DNA of 64,000 nt, taken from the NCBI GenBank assembly GCA_964023275.1, contig OZ029916.1, positions 44,802,080-44,866,079 on the forward strand, read 5' to 3'. The DNA comes from Norana najaformis. Its lineage: Eukaryota > Annelida > Clitellata > Crassiclitellata > Hormogastridae. Positions within the stretch are counted from its first letter, which is position 1, and each line of letters opens with the position of its first letter. The translations under genes were made by a program, and so were the position numbers. This document shows, one piece after another, positions 35,148 to 47,200 of the stretch. The notes below the pieces were generated by a model. The model was not told where the DNA came from, searched no databases, and worked only from the letters and a program-made list of their open reading frames with translations.

Positions 35148-35625
35148 CGATACTGTGGTCAATAGGTAACGCGTTTGGTCAATGATCATGCGGTTGCGGG
35201 TTCGACTCCGTGTAACGACCTTTGGCGACCCAAGAGCAAGGTTCTTGAAGTTGTTTGCGCACACCGTGCCTTTGCCACCAAGCTGCGGAATTTTTATTCG
35301 TCGTTTTACATATATATATAATATATATATATATAATATATATATATATATCTTCTACTCTAATCTAATGCGTTTGGTTGCGGGTTCGACTCCGTGTAAT
35401 GACCCTGGGCAAGTTGTTAGCGAACTCGTGTCTCTGTCACCAAGCGGTGTAATTTTGTACCCGCGTAAGCTGGGAAATAAACGGCAAGTCCTGCGATGCA
35501 TTGGCCCCATGTCCATGACCTTGGGATTCGTCCATTGCCGACTCAAGGGCCAAAAAAAAGGAAACGAACGCCTCCCCTACATTCCTCAAGGTTCGTGGAA
35601 GCTTTACAATTTAACTCGATTCGTC
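35148..35625 (+). mobile_element. tRNA-derived SINE, two overlapping copies
   Basis: The first copy has a tRNA-like head: an A-box match TGGTCAATAGG (35156-35166) and a perfect B box GGTTCGACTCC (35199-35209), 32 nt apart. The body is cut by a TA microsatellite (35310-35352). A second copy from about 35371 begins at the B-box region and continues through AAACGGCAAGTCCTGCGATG and CGAACGCCTCCCCTAC. Such promoter boxes are typical of RNA polymerase III SINEs. It is not a tRNA gene, as no cloverleaf acceptor stem closes. Confidence 0.75.
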
Positions 35626-35989
35626 TTACCTTAATTTCATATATTCTAATCTAACGATTTATATAGCGCCCTTAGACGACAAGGTGCGTGACTGGGAACA
35701 AGGTTCTTGAAGTGACAGAAGTTGGAGATCCACTGCCACAAAGAAACCACGGTCCAGTGAAGTGCTGCTGTTGACATAGACGCACCCGAAAAGCATCCGG
35801 GGCCTGCCACGGTTGGCCAACCAAGCGAGACGTGGACCAGACGGAGCAGTGAGGCGTCAGCGTTTGGCCTACGTCTATATCAGTGAGCCTGTTTGGCCAC
35901 CGGCTGAACTTGGTCCATTGACGGAGATGTGTGCTTTGTTATTTGGCAATTCTACACACTGCACGGTAACTTTCCTTTTTCTATTGTTG

Positions 35990-36345
35990 ATCTGCAGTGA
36001 CTGTCAGTCTGTTTGCCTGTCTGTCTGCCTGCCTCCTGTCTGTCTGTGTAGATGTGTGTTTTTCTACATATGTCTGTCTGTTTGTCTGTCTGTCTACCTG
36101 CCTACTGCGTGTCTGTCTGTCTGCTTGTATGTCTGTCTACCTGCCTGTCTGTCTGTCTGTGTCTGTCCATGTGTCAGTGTCTGTCTGTGTGTCTGTCTGT
36201 CCGTCTACCTGCCTACTGCCAGTCTGTCTGTCTGTACATGTGTCAGTGTCTGTCTGTGTGTCTGCCTGTGTGTCTGCCTGTCTGTATGTCTACCTGCCTA
36301 CTGCTTGTCTGTCTGTCTGTGTCTGTCAGTCAGTCGGTCGTTCAT
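35990..36345. repeat. (GTCT)n low-complexity region
   Basis: CTGTCTGTCTGCCTGCC units. Cysteine-rich ORFs in three frames are artefacts. A LINE tail-like TATATAGCGCCCTTAG is just upstream (35660-35676). Confidence 0.92.
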
Positions 36346-36719
36346 TCATTTAGTCAATAAGTCAGACAGTCAGTCATACATGCATACATAGACACAAGCA
36401 AACATGCATGTATACACACATACACACGCATTCATGAATAGCTCCAAGTCCTGGCGTGACAATAATGCCCATGTGCGCGCAATACTGCGTGGTACCGAAG
36501 CACATGTTTCAGGCATTAAATTTGGTTGTTGTTTGAAACATAGTATCAGAATCGAGACAGCATTTGTCTCTTGTCGTTCACATAGATCAACGATGGTCAC
36601 ACTGCGAGGCACACGTGTCCTCGGGTAACTGAATCTTGTTGTCAACAAAAACAATTACTAACAACTCTATTATGATATATTAAATTATTAAATTGCAAAA
36701 ATTGTAAATTGTACACGTT

Positions 36720-37045
36720 TTCTGTAGCCACCGTATGACCTCGACCCTATAGGGTGAGATCCTTCACCACCGCTACACCCCATTTATTCCTCAGTTTGTC
36801 CCTTCCGCAGTTTCGCAAGAGCCTGAAGTCTGTATTATTTGACAGTGGTCTCCCTGGTTCGGGTCGGGAGCGCCTCTGATGAGTCTATTCTTGAAGTGGC
36901 GCTTTATAAATGTCAGATTACAATTACAATTACAATTTAAGGTCCCCGTGCACGGACCGTGCTAGCTCGAAATTCAAATCTCTGTAATAAGCCAACACCG
37001 GGACGCGAACCGGGGTCCGCCCACACAGAGGCTTTTTTGCGTAGG
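36720..37045 (-). repeat. Family A copy split by a LINE family 2 insertion
   Basis: Family A runs 36720-36780 (ACCGTATGACCTCGACCC, GGTGAGATCCTTCACCACCG) and resumes at about 36942 (AAGGTCCCCGTGCACGGACC). Between them is a family 2 LINE tail (about 36783-36941) with CAGTTTCGCAAGAGCC, GGGAGCGCCTCTGATGAG, GGCGCTTTATAAATG and ACAATT repeats. Confidence 0.75.
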
Positions 37046-37335
37046 CGTCACCGATACTTGGAGGTCTTTAGGAACTGAACCAAGTGTGAATCACTTGAAC
37101 AATTGTATTATCCGACAAAGCCATGCCAAGCCCTGGTTAAATTACTTCGAATTCTACAGGATCTGGGCCAGGTTTGAATCTCTTGAATATTGAAATATCT
37201 TGACAGAGTCGTGCGAACTCCTGGCTCTTGTGTAAATGATCAGTTGACATTTCAATATGACAAATATACCTTGGTTTTGAAAAAAAATAAAGAATCAATG
37301 CATTTATTCAATTCATGCACAATATCGGATTTACA

Positions 37336-37655
37336 TATTTTATTCGTCATTTTACATTCGACGATATATATACATAGTTAATTTTATATCTATATATATA
37401 CATTTATCTTCTACTCTAATATAATGCGCTTGGTTGCGGGTTCGACTCCGTGAAACGGTCCTGGGCAAGTTGTTTGCGCATACCGTGCCTCTGTCACCAA
37501 GCAGTAGAATACGGTACCGACATAAGTTGGGAAGCAAACGGCAAGTCCTGCGATGCACTGGTCCCGTGTCCAGGACCTCCGGATTCATCCATTGCCGGCT
37601 CAAGGGCTTAACGAAAAGGAAATGAACGCCTCCCCTACTTTCCTCGTGGGACATG
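37336..37655 (+). mobile_element. tRNA-derived SINE, third copy
   Basis: Same order as 35290-35625: TATTCGTCATTTTACAT, TA run, TCTTCTACTCTAAT, the B box GGTTCGACTCC (37439-37449), then CAGTCC-type body ending GAACGCCTCCCCTAC. Confidence 0.72.
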
Positions 37656-37879
37656 GGAGCTTTACTTACTTACTAATCTAATTACTTCTATCGCGCCGTT
37701 ATCATAAAGCAGAAGGCTTCAATTAGTGTGTTTCGATTCATGTGAAATCGTTGTCAAATCTTTAAATCTGTTGGAGAAGCTCTGTCGAAATCCAGAGGGT
37801 CAGAGCTATCAGAAGTCAAGCTAAGCATACTGAAGCAGGTGAGTCTTAAGTTTAGATCTGAGTGACACTTGAGAACTGA

Positions 37880-38060
37880 CAGAAATGGGTATATATGTAT
37901 ATTTATATGTATATATATATGTATGTTCATACATACCTATGTATGTGTATATTTATGTGTATATGTACAAGCACGTACATACATACCTATATCATCATCT
38001 TCGTCGTCGTCATCATCATCAGCAACAACAAGAGGAGCAGTAGAAGCAGTAGCATCATTA
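37880..38060. repeat. (TA/GTAT)n and (CATC)n microsatellites
   Basis: ATATGTAT runs followed by CATCATCAT and GTAGCAGTA runs. No gene seen between 37660 and 38468. Confidence 0.85.
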
Positions 38061-38744
38061 TCATATCTTTGAGTGATTCCAAAACTAGTATGATATATAT
38101 GAGAAGGGCTGTACAGTTGAACGGGGTCCAAAGAGCAGGTCCCCTGTCCAATGTCCTCTGCAGGAGGGACAAAGCCTCGCTCTATAAGGGTGGACTATAA
38201 GCATAGGGGTAAGTAAGATGGCTTGTCACACCACTATGTTACAAGTACATTACATAAACACAAACCAATGTCATGCAAAAATAAACGAATATTCAACTCA
38301 ACTAACCTATGAATAATTCTTTAATAATTATTTAACGGGAAAACAAAATCTAACGATGCACATATATCATTGAATAAAAAACACGAATATATATATTTTC
38401 ACACATATATACTGTATTGTTAAGCTTTTACTTTCTTCAAGAGCGAATTACTAAGTCCCCAGGCTAATCTATATTTAGTCTGAAGGAACATAAATTTGTA
38501 GTGTTAATAGATTGACTGATTTTATTGGGTTAATATAAGAGGCCGTTTTGTGGTAGCAAAGTAAACAGTAGGCCTACATAGGCTTACAACTAGTTCAATC
38601 CAAAAAACGCGACGGTCGAACCCTGACCCTTACCAGTTTAATGACTCTGGTTTGCCCAGTTCAACAACGAAGACAACGTTCTGTGCAAGAAGGGCTCTAA
38701 TAAAGAACACACATACACACACACACACATATATATGTACATAT

Positions 38745-38840
38745 TTATTTATATATATATACGAGAAATATATATATGTTTTCATATATATATATATATG
38801 AAAACATATATTTCTCGTATATATATATATATATATAGGG
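38745..38840. repeat. AT-rich imperfect palindrome
   Basis: Symmetric around about 38790. Arms contain CGAGAAATATAT, GTTTTCATATAT and their complements, differing by one extra TATA on one side. Confidence 0.85.
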
Positions 38841-39529
38841 TTGAAGGTAAAACTCGCCGGTTGGCGTATATTTTTAGATGACATATAGGTCACGCCTATT
38901 TGGCATTCATCTCCAGCCAAGTGGAACGCGGGTCTTGTCGTCTCAGACAAATCTGGTATACACTTCAGTGCCCTGTGCTCGAGTAACAGACCGTCTGTGT
39001 ACGGTTGGGGTTTTGAGCAGGTAATCTGACAGCGAAAATAAGGGAATGGAGAGCGCTAGAACATGACTGCCGAGCGAAGTTTGAAAGCAGCAGAAGTGTT
39101 GAGCGGATAGACACTAGATAGCAAACAGAAATAGTGTTGAGTGGATAGACAACAGGCATAAAACAGTAGGGGGTTTGAGTGAATAGACAGTAGAGAGTAC
39201 ACTAAAAACAGTAGGGCAGTTCAACGGATAGACTAAGTGAAGACAATATTGGAAAGCGTTCGCACTTGGTTAGGTGTTTCGTTAGCTTTTGAGCCATAAT
39301 ATTGATAAGGAGTTGAGCGATAATAAGCGAAAAGAAGATGCGACATTAGTGAGCGATAATAGAAGAACATTGGGTGAAAATACGTCAACAGCGGACTAAT
39401 TCGAGGACCAAAGGTATTGCATTTATAATTGAGAAAATTAAAATATTATAGGCGACACCCAACTGTGTGGGTGCAAGATAGTTTAGTGGTTATCTGTTGT
39501 GGTTACCTCACTAGCTCGAACTGCCACTG

Positions 39530-39683
39530 CGCAGTGCCGCAGCTTTGTGCTCTTGCTGGCCCTGTTTCCTGGATTGACCTACCTGCCGACCTTCGACGGA
39601 AGCTTCTGTCCCTCTCCTCCTCCCTCTTCCGCAAGTGCTTGGAGACCCTATTATTTCCCAAGTCTGGGTCATTAAACTGGTAA
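39530..39683 (+). pseudogene. LINE family 2 ORF tail
   Basis: Reads GPVSWIDLPADLRRKLLSLS, then LFRKCLETLLFPKSG: the degenerate 'W..LP..LR....lF...L.TLLF' LINE C-terminus. A related reverse copy is at 62340-62570. Confidence 0.65.
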
Positions 39684-40074
39684 GGGTCAGGGTTCGACCG
39701 TCGCGTTTTTTGGATTGAACTAGTTGTAAGCCTATGTAGGCCTACTGTTTACTTTGCTACCACAAAACGGCCTCTTATATTAACCCAATAAAATCAGTCA
39801 ATTAGACTGTCTATTAACACTATAAATTTATGTTCCTTCAGACTAAATATAGAAAAGTCTGGCGGGAAGCTTCTTGTGAGGCTACCTGGAAGCGGCGCTT
39901 TACAAATACTTATGTAAAAGAACATTTCTGTAGCGCCTTTTAAGAGACTCTCAAGAAACCTATCAAAAATTCAGCAGTAGGAGTAGCATAAAGTAAAGTA
40001 AAGTATCCAATATCCCACAAGTGAGATGTAGAGGAAGCACTCATTTCCTTTTCTTTCTGTCGTTGAGCTGGCAA

Positions 40075-40285
40075 TGAACGAATCCCAAGGTCCTGGACAC
40101 GGGACCAGTGCATCGCAGGACCTACTGTTGACTTCCCAGCTTATACCAGTACCAAATTATACAGCTTGGTGACAGAGGCACATGCATGCAAACAACTTGC
40201 CCAGGGTCGTTGCACGGAGTCGAACCCGCAACCGCATGATCTTTGACCAAAAGAGTTACCGATAGACCACTGTGCCTCATAGCAC
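40075..40285 (-). mobile_element. tRNA-derived SINE, most complete head
   Basis: On the - strand: A-box match TGGTCTATCGG (40259-40269) and B box GGTTCGACTCC (40216-40226), then CCTGGGCAAGTTGTTTGC, CTCTGTCACCAAGC, CCTGCGATGCACTGGTCCC. The same family as 35148, 37336 and 6873. Confidence 0.78.
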
Positions 40286-40329
40286 CCAGTAGCGTGTAGC
40301 ATACAATAATAGTAAACGTCTCTACAGAT

Positions 40330-40425
40330 TCAAGATTTCTAAAGCGCCCAACGATAGCTAAGTCGCGGGAACCAGCTTACTCACAGGCGCTCAGTCAAAG
40401 CAAAATCAATAGGCAATAAGGGTTC
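40330..40425 (-). mobile_element. LINE family 1, 3' UTR fragment
   Basis: AGCGCCCAACGATAGCTAAG, GGAACCAGCTTACTCACAGG and AATCAATAGGCAATAAGGGT. 40430-40910 shows no gene. Confidence 0.68.
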
Positions 40426-40914
40426 TGTTCCAGAGCCTCTCAAGACGCCTATCATAATTTCAGCAGTAGCAGCAGCAAAAGGCAATACTAAACAAACAAG
40501 CCCGAATTCAAATCCTATTCTAATGCAATTCCCTCGCCGCCTGATCTTCCCATTGACAGTGTACGGTCGGTGTACTCATTTCATAGCCAAGTTCGCTAGG
40601 GGCACAAGTGTAGCAGAAATCTCGAAACATTTTTCTGTTATGTCGGAGATTTGAACCCTGACATCTGAGTTGACAGTGGACCACGCTAATCACTAGACAA
40701 TCGTTCACTCATGCCTCTTTCGTCACGCTTTTAATAATTTAATTTATCTACAAATTATCGATAAAATTGTCTTGAAGCTGATTTCCCGTCAACGTGTTCA
40801 TTTAGAAATTTATTTAGAAGGCGGATTGCTGAAGTGTCCACCCAACAAACACAGCTTGCAAGATTGAGTCTCCCTGGTTACTGGCGCTGCTTGCTGAACT
40901 CGCTAGGGGTGTAA

Positions 40915-41030
40915 AGGTAATGTACAAGTTTTTCTATAGCGACTGTATGGCCTCGACCCTGCTCTCTTTTCAATGAATTAATCGGGTGAGATCCTTTACC
41001 ACCGCTGGCTGTTTGAATGGACACCACGCC
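40915..41030 (-). repeat. Interspersed repeat family A, partial
   Basis: TATAGCGACTGTATGGCCTC, CTCTCTTTTCAATGAATTAA and GGGTGAGATCCTTTACCACC. Confidence 0.72.
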
Positions 41031-41054
41031 TTTTCTATTAGTATTAAGTGTTTA

Positions 41055-41570
41055 ACGACATCTTGTGGCTGCCAGGGTAGTTAAAGTTGACCTTTCATTA
41101 CGGGTATCTTATAACTAGCGATTAGTTTCCATAGTTTAACGACATCCTATGGTTGCCATGGTCGTTGACGTCGATCTTACCTTACCACACGAAACGGAGA
41201 AATTCGTGACTCATAACTAGCGATTAGTAGTAGTTCTTCAGTTTAACGACAGCTTATGGCATCAAAGGCCGTTGCCGTCGCCCTCCTCCTTTATCCAGGC
41301 TTGGGACTGGCACTACCCCAAACAAGGTAGTGGCGGAGTTTTAACTAGCGATCTTCTTCTTGTCCATGGGTTTAACGACATTTTATGGCAACTAAAGCCG
41401 TTGACGTCTTCGATATGAAAATGTTGTTGACGTTGTCCATAAGTTCATTTCTTTCTTCTTATCGTTTCCTTTAAGTTTTTTGTTTCCGTAGGTAATGTAT
41501 GTATTTTTTAAAACTGATTGCAGCACGACATGGATAAGAGACCAAATGCAGGCGAAGGGGATTCTATTGA
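41055..41570 (+). repeat. Interspersed repeat family G, four tandem-like copies
   Basis: Starts of TTTAACGACATCTTATGGC type recur at about 41049, 41139, 41238 and 41370, separated by AACTAGCGAT. The last (41363-41570) continues into CATGAAAATGTTGTTGACG-like sequence that is repeated almost exactly at 52616-52830. Confidence 0.75.
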
Positions 41571-41635
41571 CTGGTTGATGGCACCTTTGTCGACTTCTTG
41601 TTGGTTTTCTTCTTGTTTGAAGACTGTCCACTGTC

Positions 41636-41905
41636 CATTACGGCTCTTGTGTGTCCATCAAGGCTCTTCTCAGTTGCTATAAAGCCTTTTTTCAATATCT
41701 GATTTATAAATTTTCTGTATTTTTTTCTTTTCATTTCGGCTCTTTTGTAGCCGTCAGGTTCTTTTGTGGCCATTAAAGGCTCTTTTGTGGCCATCGGGCT
41801 CTGTTTTGGACATCGGGCTCTTTTGTGGCCATCAGGCTCTTTTGTGGCCGTCAAGGCTTTTTTCTGGCCATTTAGGCTCTTCTCAGTTGCCATAAAGGCT
41901 TTTTA
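41636..41905. repeat. Degenerate ~21-27-bp tandem repeat (GGCTCTTTTGTGGCCATC)
   Basis: GGCTCTTTTGTGGCCATC and close variants recur about ten times. On the - strand it reads KEPDGHKRA-like peptides, but no splice or start context supports a gene. Confidence 0.8.
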
Positions 41906-42051
41906 GCGTATTTATATATTTTCGGTAATTTTTCTGTTTTTTTTCGTTCTTTTTTTCCTTTTTTTCTTTTTTTCACAAAATACAAAATCAAATCAAATAT
42001 ATTTAACGAAATCAAATCAACAAAGACTATATACAAATTAGGTAGGTGCAA

Positions 42052-42055
42052 CAAT
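42052..42055. other. Target-site duplication, left (CAAT)
   Basis: CAAT directly before the left LTR; the same four bases follow the right LTR at 51553-51556. A 4-bp duplication fits Ty3/gypsy integrases. Confidence 0.75.
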
Positions 42056-43519
42056 TGTAACGGAATCGGGCGCGTGGTGTGACGCCACCGTTAGCTGTCG
42101 GGAGAGCCCGGAGGAAAGAACTGGAAAAGTGTCTGATGACGGCAACGGGTTCGAATCCAGAGTAGTCGAATGTGCAACTCGACTTCGTACAATACCCTGT
42201 CCATAATAAGTGGGCGGTTTCGAACTCAGTCTTGTACTCCTGCGAAGGACAGGAAGTGACTTAATTCCTTCTGCCATTCGTTCACCAGATGGCCAAGTGT
42301 GGTCCGTGGCAGCCGGATGGGCCGCTACCCCCTCTGATAGAGCGTAAGGGTTCGTGGTGGCTTTCCCAACAGACTTTTTCACTTCGGTACCTGAGCGCTG
42401 CATAACTTCCGACATAGGCGCTAAATGAATTTGATTCAATTTGTGCTCCAACTCTGCTTGGCGCTCTATCAATTCGCTTCGTAATTGTATCTGGCTCTCA
42501 AACAATTGATTTTGGCTCTCTACCATTTTATTCTGGCGCTCTATCAAATCTTCTCGGAGCGAGGACAGAGAGGCAAATATAGACTCTACTACATTACGGA
42601 AATCTAAATCAGCCATTTCTTTCTTTTGATAATTTATTTACAATTAAAAGACTCGACTCTAGCCTTTACGACTTATTTTACATCAATATTCTACTAATTA
42701 TAATTTATACACGTCTCAAAGGTTCTAGTTCACAACAATCGCTAATTCAAACCCGAAACCTATGAACTTATAGAAAACTGGTTGCCTGACATGAATTTAA
42801 GGAAATTTGCCCTTAAACTGAATATAAAAGAAAACATTCGACTCCCTGATAACAACGACAATCTCGTCTTCCTTGGACAATTGCGAAGACAAGGTATAAT
42901 GCAGAAATTATTCCATGCACTTCCTGACGACACGTTTTGACGGAGCAATTTCCCCGGTACGAAATTTCGACAGAAATTTGATACATCCAATTTTAGATCC
43001 AAAGCACACGACAAGAAATTTTCCTGACGCAACTTCGACAGCGCCCAACGAAATAGACGATATTCCAAAAGAATTACGATTTTTGATTAAATTCGATCAA
43101 TCTCGAAGTTTCCATCGATTATATCCCAGTTGACAGTCGACCGCTTCATTAAATATCGATTACAACCGCAGAAATTTAGTTTCAGAGCCGAAAATCAAAC
43201 TTTTCTCGGAAATCAACTAAACTCTCAGCTACAGCTCCTTACTTGTCAACTTCCAAGCGGCAACTGAACTTCGATGCGTCGCAATAGGCCAGCTTCCCTG
43301 GTCACGTGACCACATCCGGGCACTTTTGGCGCGAGAAACCGGTTCCAACCAGTCTGCAGCCGGATTGCATCATCCTAGCTAAAAATAACTCGCCTCAGCA
43401 GCCGAATGCATGCAGAGCTCAGGCCACCCGCATCGATCGATAAAACAATCATCACTGCTACCAGATTAGCTGCCTGATTAAGCGCAAACCTATATGGCGC
43501 TACAGTGATTTTTGTTACA
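42056..43519 (-). repeat. 3' LTR of the gypsy element
   Basis: 1464 bp. On the element strand it starts TGTAACAAAAATCAC and ends GATTCCGTTACA (TG...CA ends). It contains a duplicate of the first 187 gag codons (ATG at 42616), which here runs out into flanking DNA and stops at 42038; that ORF is not a separate gene. Confidence 0.95.
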
Positions 43520-43534
43520 CTGCCCCTTTCCCAC
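43520..43534 (-). promoter_or_regulatory. Polypurine tract
   Basis: GTGGGAAAGGGGCAG on the - strand abuts the 3' LTR, the normal place for plus-strand priming. Confidence 0.85.
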
Positions 43535-43896
43535 AAGAAAAATTTGAAGGAATAAGTTCCCAAATTTTTAGCTTACATAAGAAAACGCCTCGGTTTATCC
43601 TAGTATTTAAGAAAAACACAAGCTCAGGCCACCAATTTTCAACATACCTAGTTAAGTCACGAACTAGTTAGTAGTCATAAAACTCAGCGACCAATCACTA
43701 AATCACTTCTGTTAGACGATAACATTCTGTCTCAACAGAAATCGACATACAACACTTAGCCGTACAAAAACGTTTACATCAAAGCAATTGCCTTTGACAT
43801 ATTACATGTCACATACGAAGTTTCATTTACAAGAAAAACAGTATTCCTCGAAATAGAACAGCATATTATTTTTACACAGGCATAGACTATTCGCAA

Positions 43897-44135
43897 TGAA
43901 CCCGCAACTACGCGGAAAACAGTCTTTTTAAAACACAAAACTCCATCAAAAGGAAACTCAAACATATCAGTACTTCCATATATACAGTCACTGATTACAT
44001 AATCCCCCGCCATTACGCGGTATAGTTAAACAGTCTTTAAAAACAAACACTTCATCAAACTAAAACTGAAATAGATCAATGTTTACATGTATAACACAGT
44101 CTTTTAATTACATAATCCCCCGCCATTACGCGGTA
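43897..44135. repeat. Tandem repeat in the element's 3' non-coding region
   Basis: About 2.2 copies of a 105-112-bp unit. Landmarks are CCGCAACTACGCGGAAAACA (43902), CCCCCGCCATTACGCGGTA (about 44006 and 44116) and ACAGTCTTTTTAAAA-like words. Confidence 0.75.
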
Positions 44136-44295
44136 CATTTAATATAAAGAGTAAACAAACTAAACTTATAAACCACCATCTATCGTTTACATTCGATATC
44201 GAAGCGGTTTTTGTGTAACTCGATGGGGCCGTATACTTCTAACCACGTCCTCATCTTCTGCTTCCGATACCTCCGCCACGGGTGATTCGAACTCG

Positions 44296-47200
44296 TCAAC
44301 AATCTGCTCTCTTCCCCCCGCTGAAATTTGGTTCAGTATCACCGAAGTAAGGTTTTAATTTATCAATGTAAACACACTTCGGCTGAGCCCTGGAAGATCT
44401 CTGTATCCGAAACAAAACCGGGCTAAGACATTCCATAATTTTGTATGGTCCAGTATACAATCTGGCCCATTTGTCTTTAACTCCCACACGTTTCCTTGGG
44501 CAAAAGTACCAAACCCATTGACCCACTGTAAAGGTGGCAGGCCTGACCCTTAAATTATATCTGGCAGCTCGTGTGGTGGCCATGCGCTTGGAATACAATC
44601 TGACTTGTTCACACATAGACTGGATACGAGTGCAAGCTTCCTCCACAAAGTCTTCTGAGCTCAACCGATTAGATTCTTTAAGGTTACAATCTCCCAAAAC
44701 CAAATCGATAGGCAAGTACACATCCCGGTTCAAAAATAATCGATTAGGACTGAACCCAGTACTTTCGTGTTCAGTGGCTCTATAAGCAGCCATGACCACG
44801 GGAAGACAAACGTCCCAGTTTTTCTGATTTAAAGACACAATTTTGCCCAACATTGCATTTAACGTGCGATGAAACCGTTCCACAACTCCGTTGGTACTAG
44901 GTTTGTACGGTGAAGTACGTATTTTATCAATCTGGAATCGACAACAGAGTTCCTGAAAGAGAGAGGCCTCGAAGCAAGGCCCCTGGTCGGTCAGAATCTG
45001 GCGAGGACATCCGTAGCGCGAAAAGACCTGTTCGACGAGGACACGTGCTACCGTTACAGCCTCTTGATTACGGATCGGAAAAGCCTCAGCCCAGCGCGTG
45101 AAATGGTCGACCACCGTTAATATGTAACGATAGCCCTTACTGGAGACCGGATGTGGCCCAGTAATGTCAATACCGAAGCGTTCCATTGGTTCCCCGACTA
45201 GCATCGACTGTAGTTGTCCTTGACGGGAGGGTTTGCCTCGTTGGTACTGTGCACAGACGGAACATTTCCTCAGCTGAATTCGGGCAAATTCTCTCCAACC
45301 TGGCCAGTACGCGCGTTTCTGCAGTTGCTTCAAGGTTCGTCGAAGGCCCAGATGACCTCCAGACATGCCTTCATGTGCTAACCGGAACAGGGTAGAACGA
45401 CGACTCGGTGGAGCAATAAGTTGTGACCACCGTACTTGTCCACTCTCTACGTCCAGCCAATCACGAAGCAGTAAGCCATCGGTTACTCGTAACTGTGGCC
45501 ATTGCGAGGCTAATGTTTTAATAGTTCCACTTAAAGGCCTGATATCTTCATGAGTCGGTGCCTCATTTGATTGTATTTTTCTCTGAATGATCCATTTCAA
45601 ATCTGGGTCATTCTGTTGTTCTCGACCTAATGTTTCACAATCCCAAGCCAAAAGACGATCAACATCTTGCTGCAGATTGTCAGAAACTTCATGGATAGCC
45701 GTTATCTGATGCGGACGACGAGACATTGCATCAGCATTCAAATGCGTTGTTCCGGTCCTGTGCCGAATTTCGAAATCGAACTCCTCTACGATAGCCAACC
45801 ATCTAGCTTGCTGACCAATAGGTAGCGGTGTTTTTCTGAGCCATTGTAATGCTGAATGGTCTGTTCGTAACAGAAATCTTCTTCCAAGTAAGTATTGGCG
45901 AAATGTCTTCAGAAAGAAAACAATGGCCAAAAGTTCACGTCTGGTTACGTCGTAATTCTTCTCTGCTGACGAACATAGACGACTCCCATAACTGATCACT
46001 CGCTCCTGTCCATCTTGAATTTGAGACAGTACAGCTCCTATGGCTTCACCGGAAGCATCAGTGTCCAACACATACATTCCTTTATCGTCTGGTAAGGCAA
46101 GTATCGGAGCTTCGGTAAGGCGTCCTTTTAACTCATTAAATGCCTCCTCGCAAGCATCAGTCCAGCAGAATGACACTCCTTTTCTAGTCATTGCATGTAA
46201 CGGACGGGCTATCTGTGCAAACTCTGGTACGAACTTTCTGTAGTAAGAGCAAAGACCAAGGAAAGCTCTCACATCTCGCAGTCGTCGTGGTGTCGGCCAA
46301 CTCTTAACAGCTTCGACTTTGTCCGGATCGGTAGCTACTCCTTCTTCACTAACGATATGGCCTAAGAACAAAACTTTCCTTTGCAGCAAATGACACTTGG
46401 ATGGCTTAAGTTTTAAGTTAACCGCTGCCAGCCGTTGCAAAACCTGTGACAACCTTTCCAGATGTATGTCCAAATCGGAAGCGAAGACAATTACATCGTC
46501 TAGATAAATCAGACAAATTGAGAAATGTAATCCCGTCATGACCAAATTCATCATACGCGAGAACGTAGCTGGACTGTTACATAACCCAAATGGAAGAACT
46601 TTGAAGTGGAAACTTCCACGACGGGTTACGAATGCTGTCTTGTGTCGGTCACGAGGATGAACAGCTACTTGATGATATCCTGCACGCAGATCAAATGTGC
46701 TAAACCATTTAGCTCCTCCTAGCGAGTCAAGACTTTCACTGATGAGAGGCAATGGATACGCATCCTTGCGAGTCTTATTATTTAAAGCTCGATAATCAAC
46801 GCAAAAGCGAGGTGTTCCATCTCTTTTACGGACCATGACAACATTGCTAGCCCACTCTGACATGGACGGTTCGATTAGGCCTTGTTGCAGCATTTGTTCT
46901 ACCTGTTCATCGATGACTGGTAAGAGGGTCAACGGTTGTCTCCTGAGAGGTTGACGTACTGGAGCTTCATTTCCCGTATCGATCTCATGTTGTATAACAT
47001 CCGTAAATCCCAAGTCCCAGTCACCTAATGAAAATGCTTTTCGGTTGTCGAGGATCAGTTGGCGTAGACGACATTTCACTTCAGTAGGCACATCTTCAGC
47101 CACGTCTGTCCACAATGGTGCAAGAACAGATTCAGTATCTGCACTCAATCTGTCTTCCACGACTTCGTTTACAGCAGCACCTTGACCAACCACAACAGAT

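Larger units (their letters stand above)
38469..39852. mobile_element. 1.4-kb element with ~180-bp terminal inverted repeats
   Basis: Left arm 38469-38645 and right arm 39668-39852 are reverse complements over nearly their full length (for example GTGGTAGCAAAGTAAACAGT against its complement), apart from a small insertion in the right arm. This is foldback-like. The interior holds an AT-rich palindrome (38745-38840) and a LINE family 2 tail (39530-39683). No transposase is seen. Confidence 0.75.

Noticed and set aside
35148..35215. Functional tRNA gene
   Set aside because: A and B boxes are present, but no closing acceptor stem or terminator; repeated body sequences show it is a SINE head.
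42038..42616. 192-codon - strand ORF that looks like a gene
   Set aside because: It is the 3' LTR copy of the gag N-terminus, running 18 bases into flanking DNA.
42760..43133. Matching ORFs at 42760-43133 and 50793-51166
   Set aside because: They are duplicated because they lie in the two LTRs; the peptides resemble nothing and overlap the LTR promoter side.
43774..44013. Possible envelope-like ORF after pol
   Set aside because: 79 codons within the tandem repeat, with no signal peptide or membrane pattern; the element has no env.
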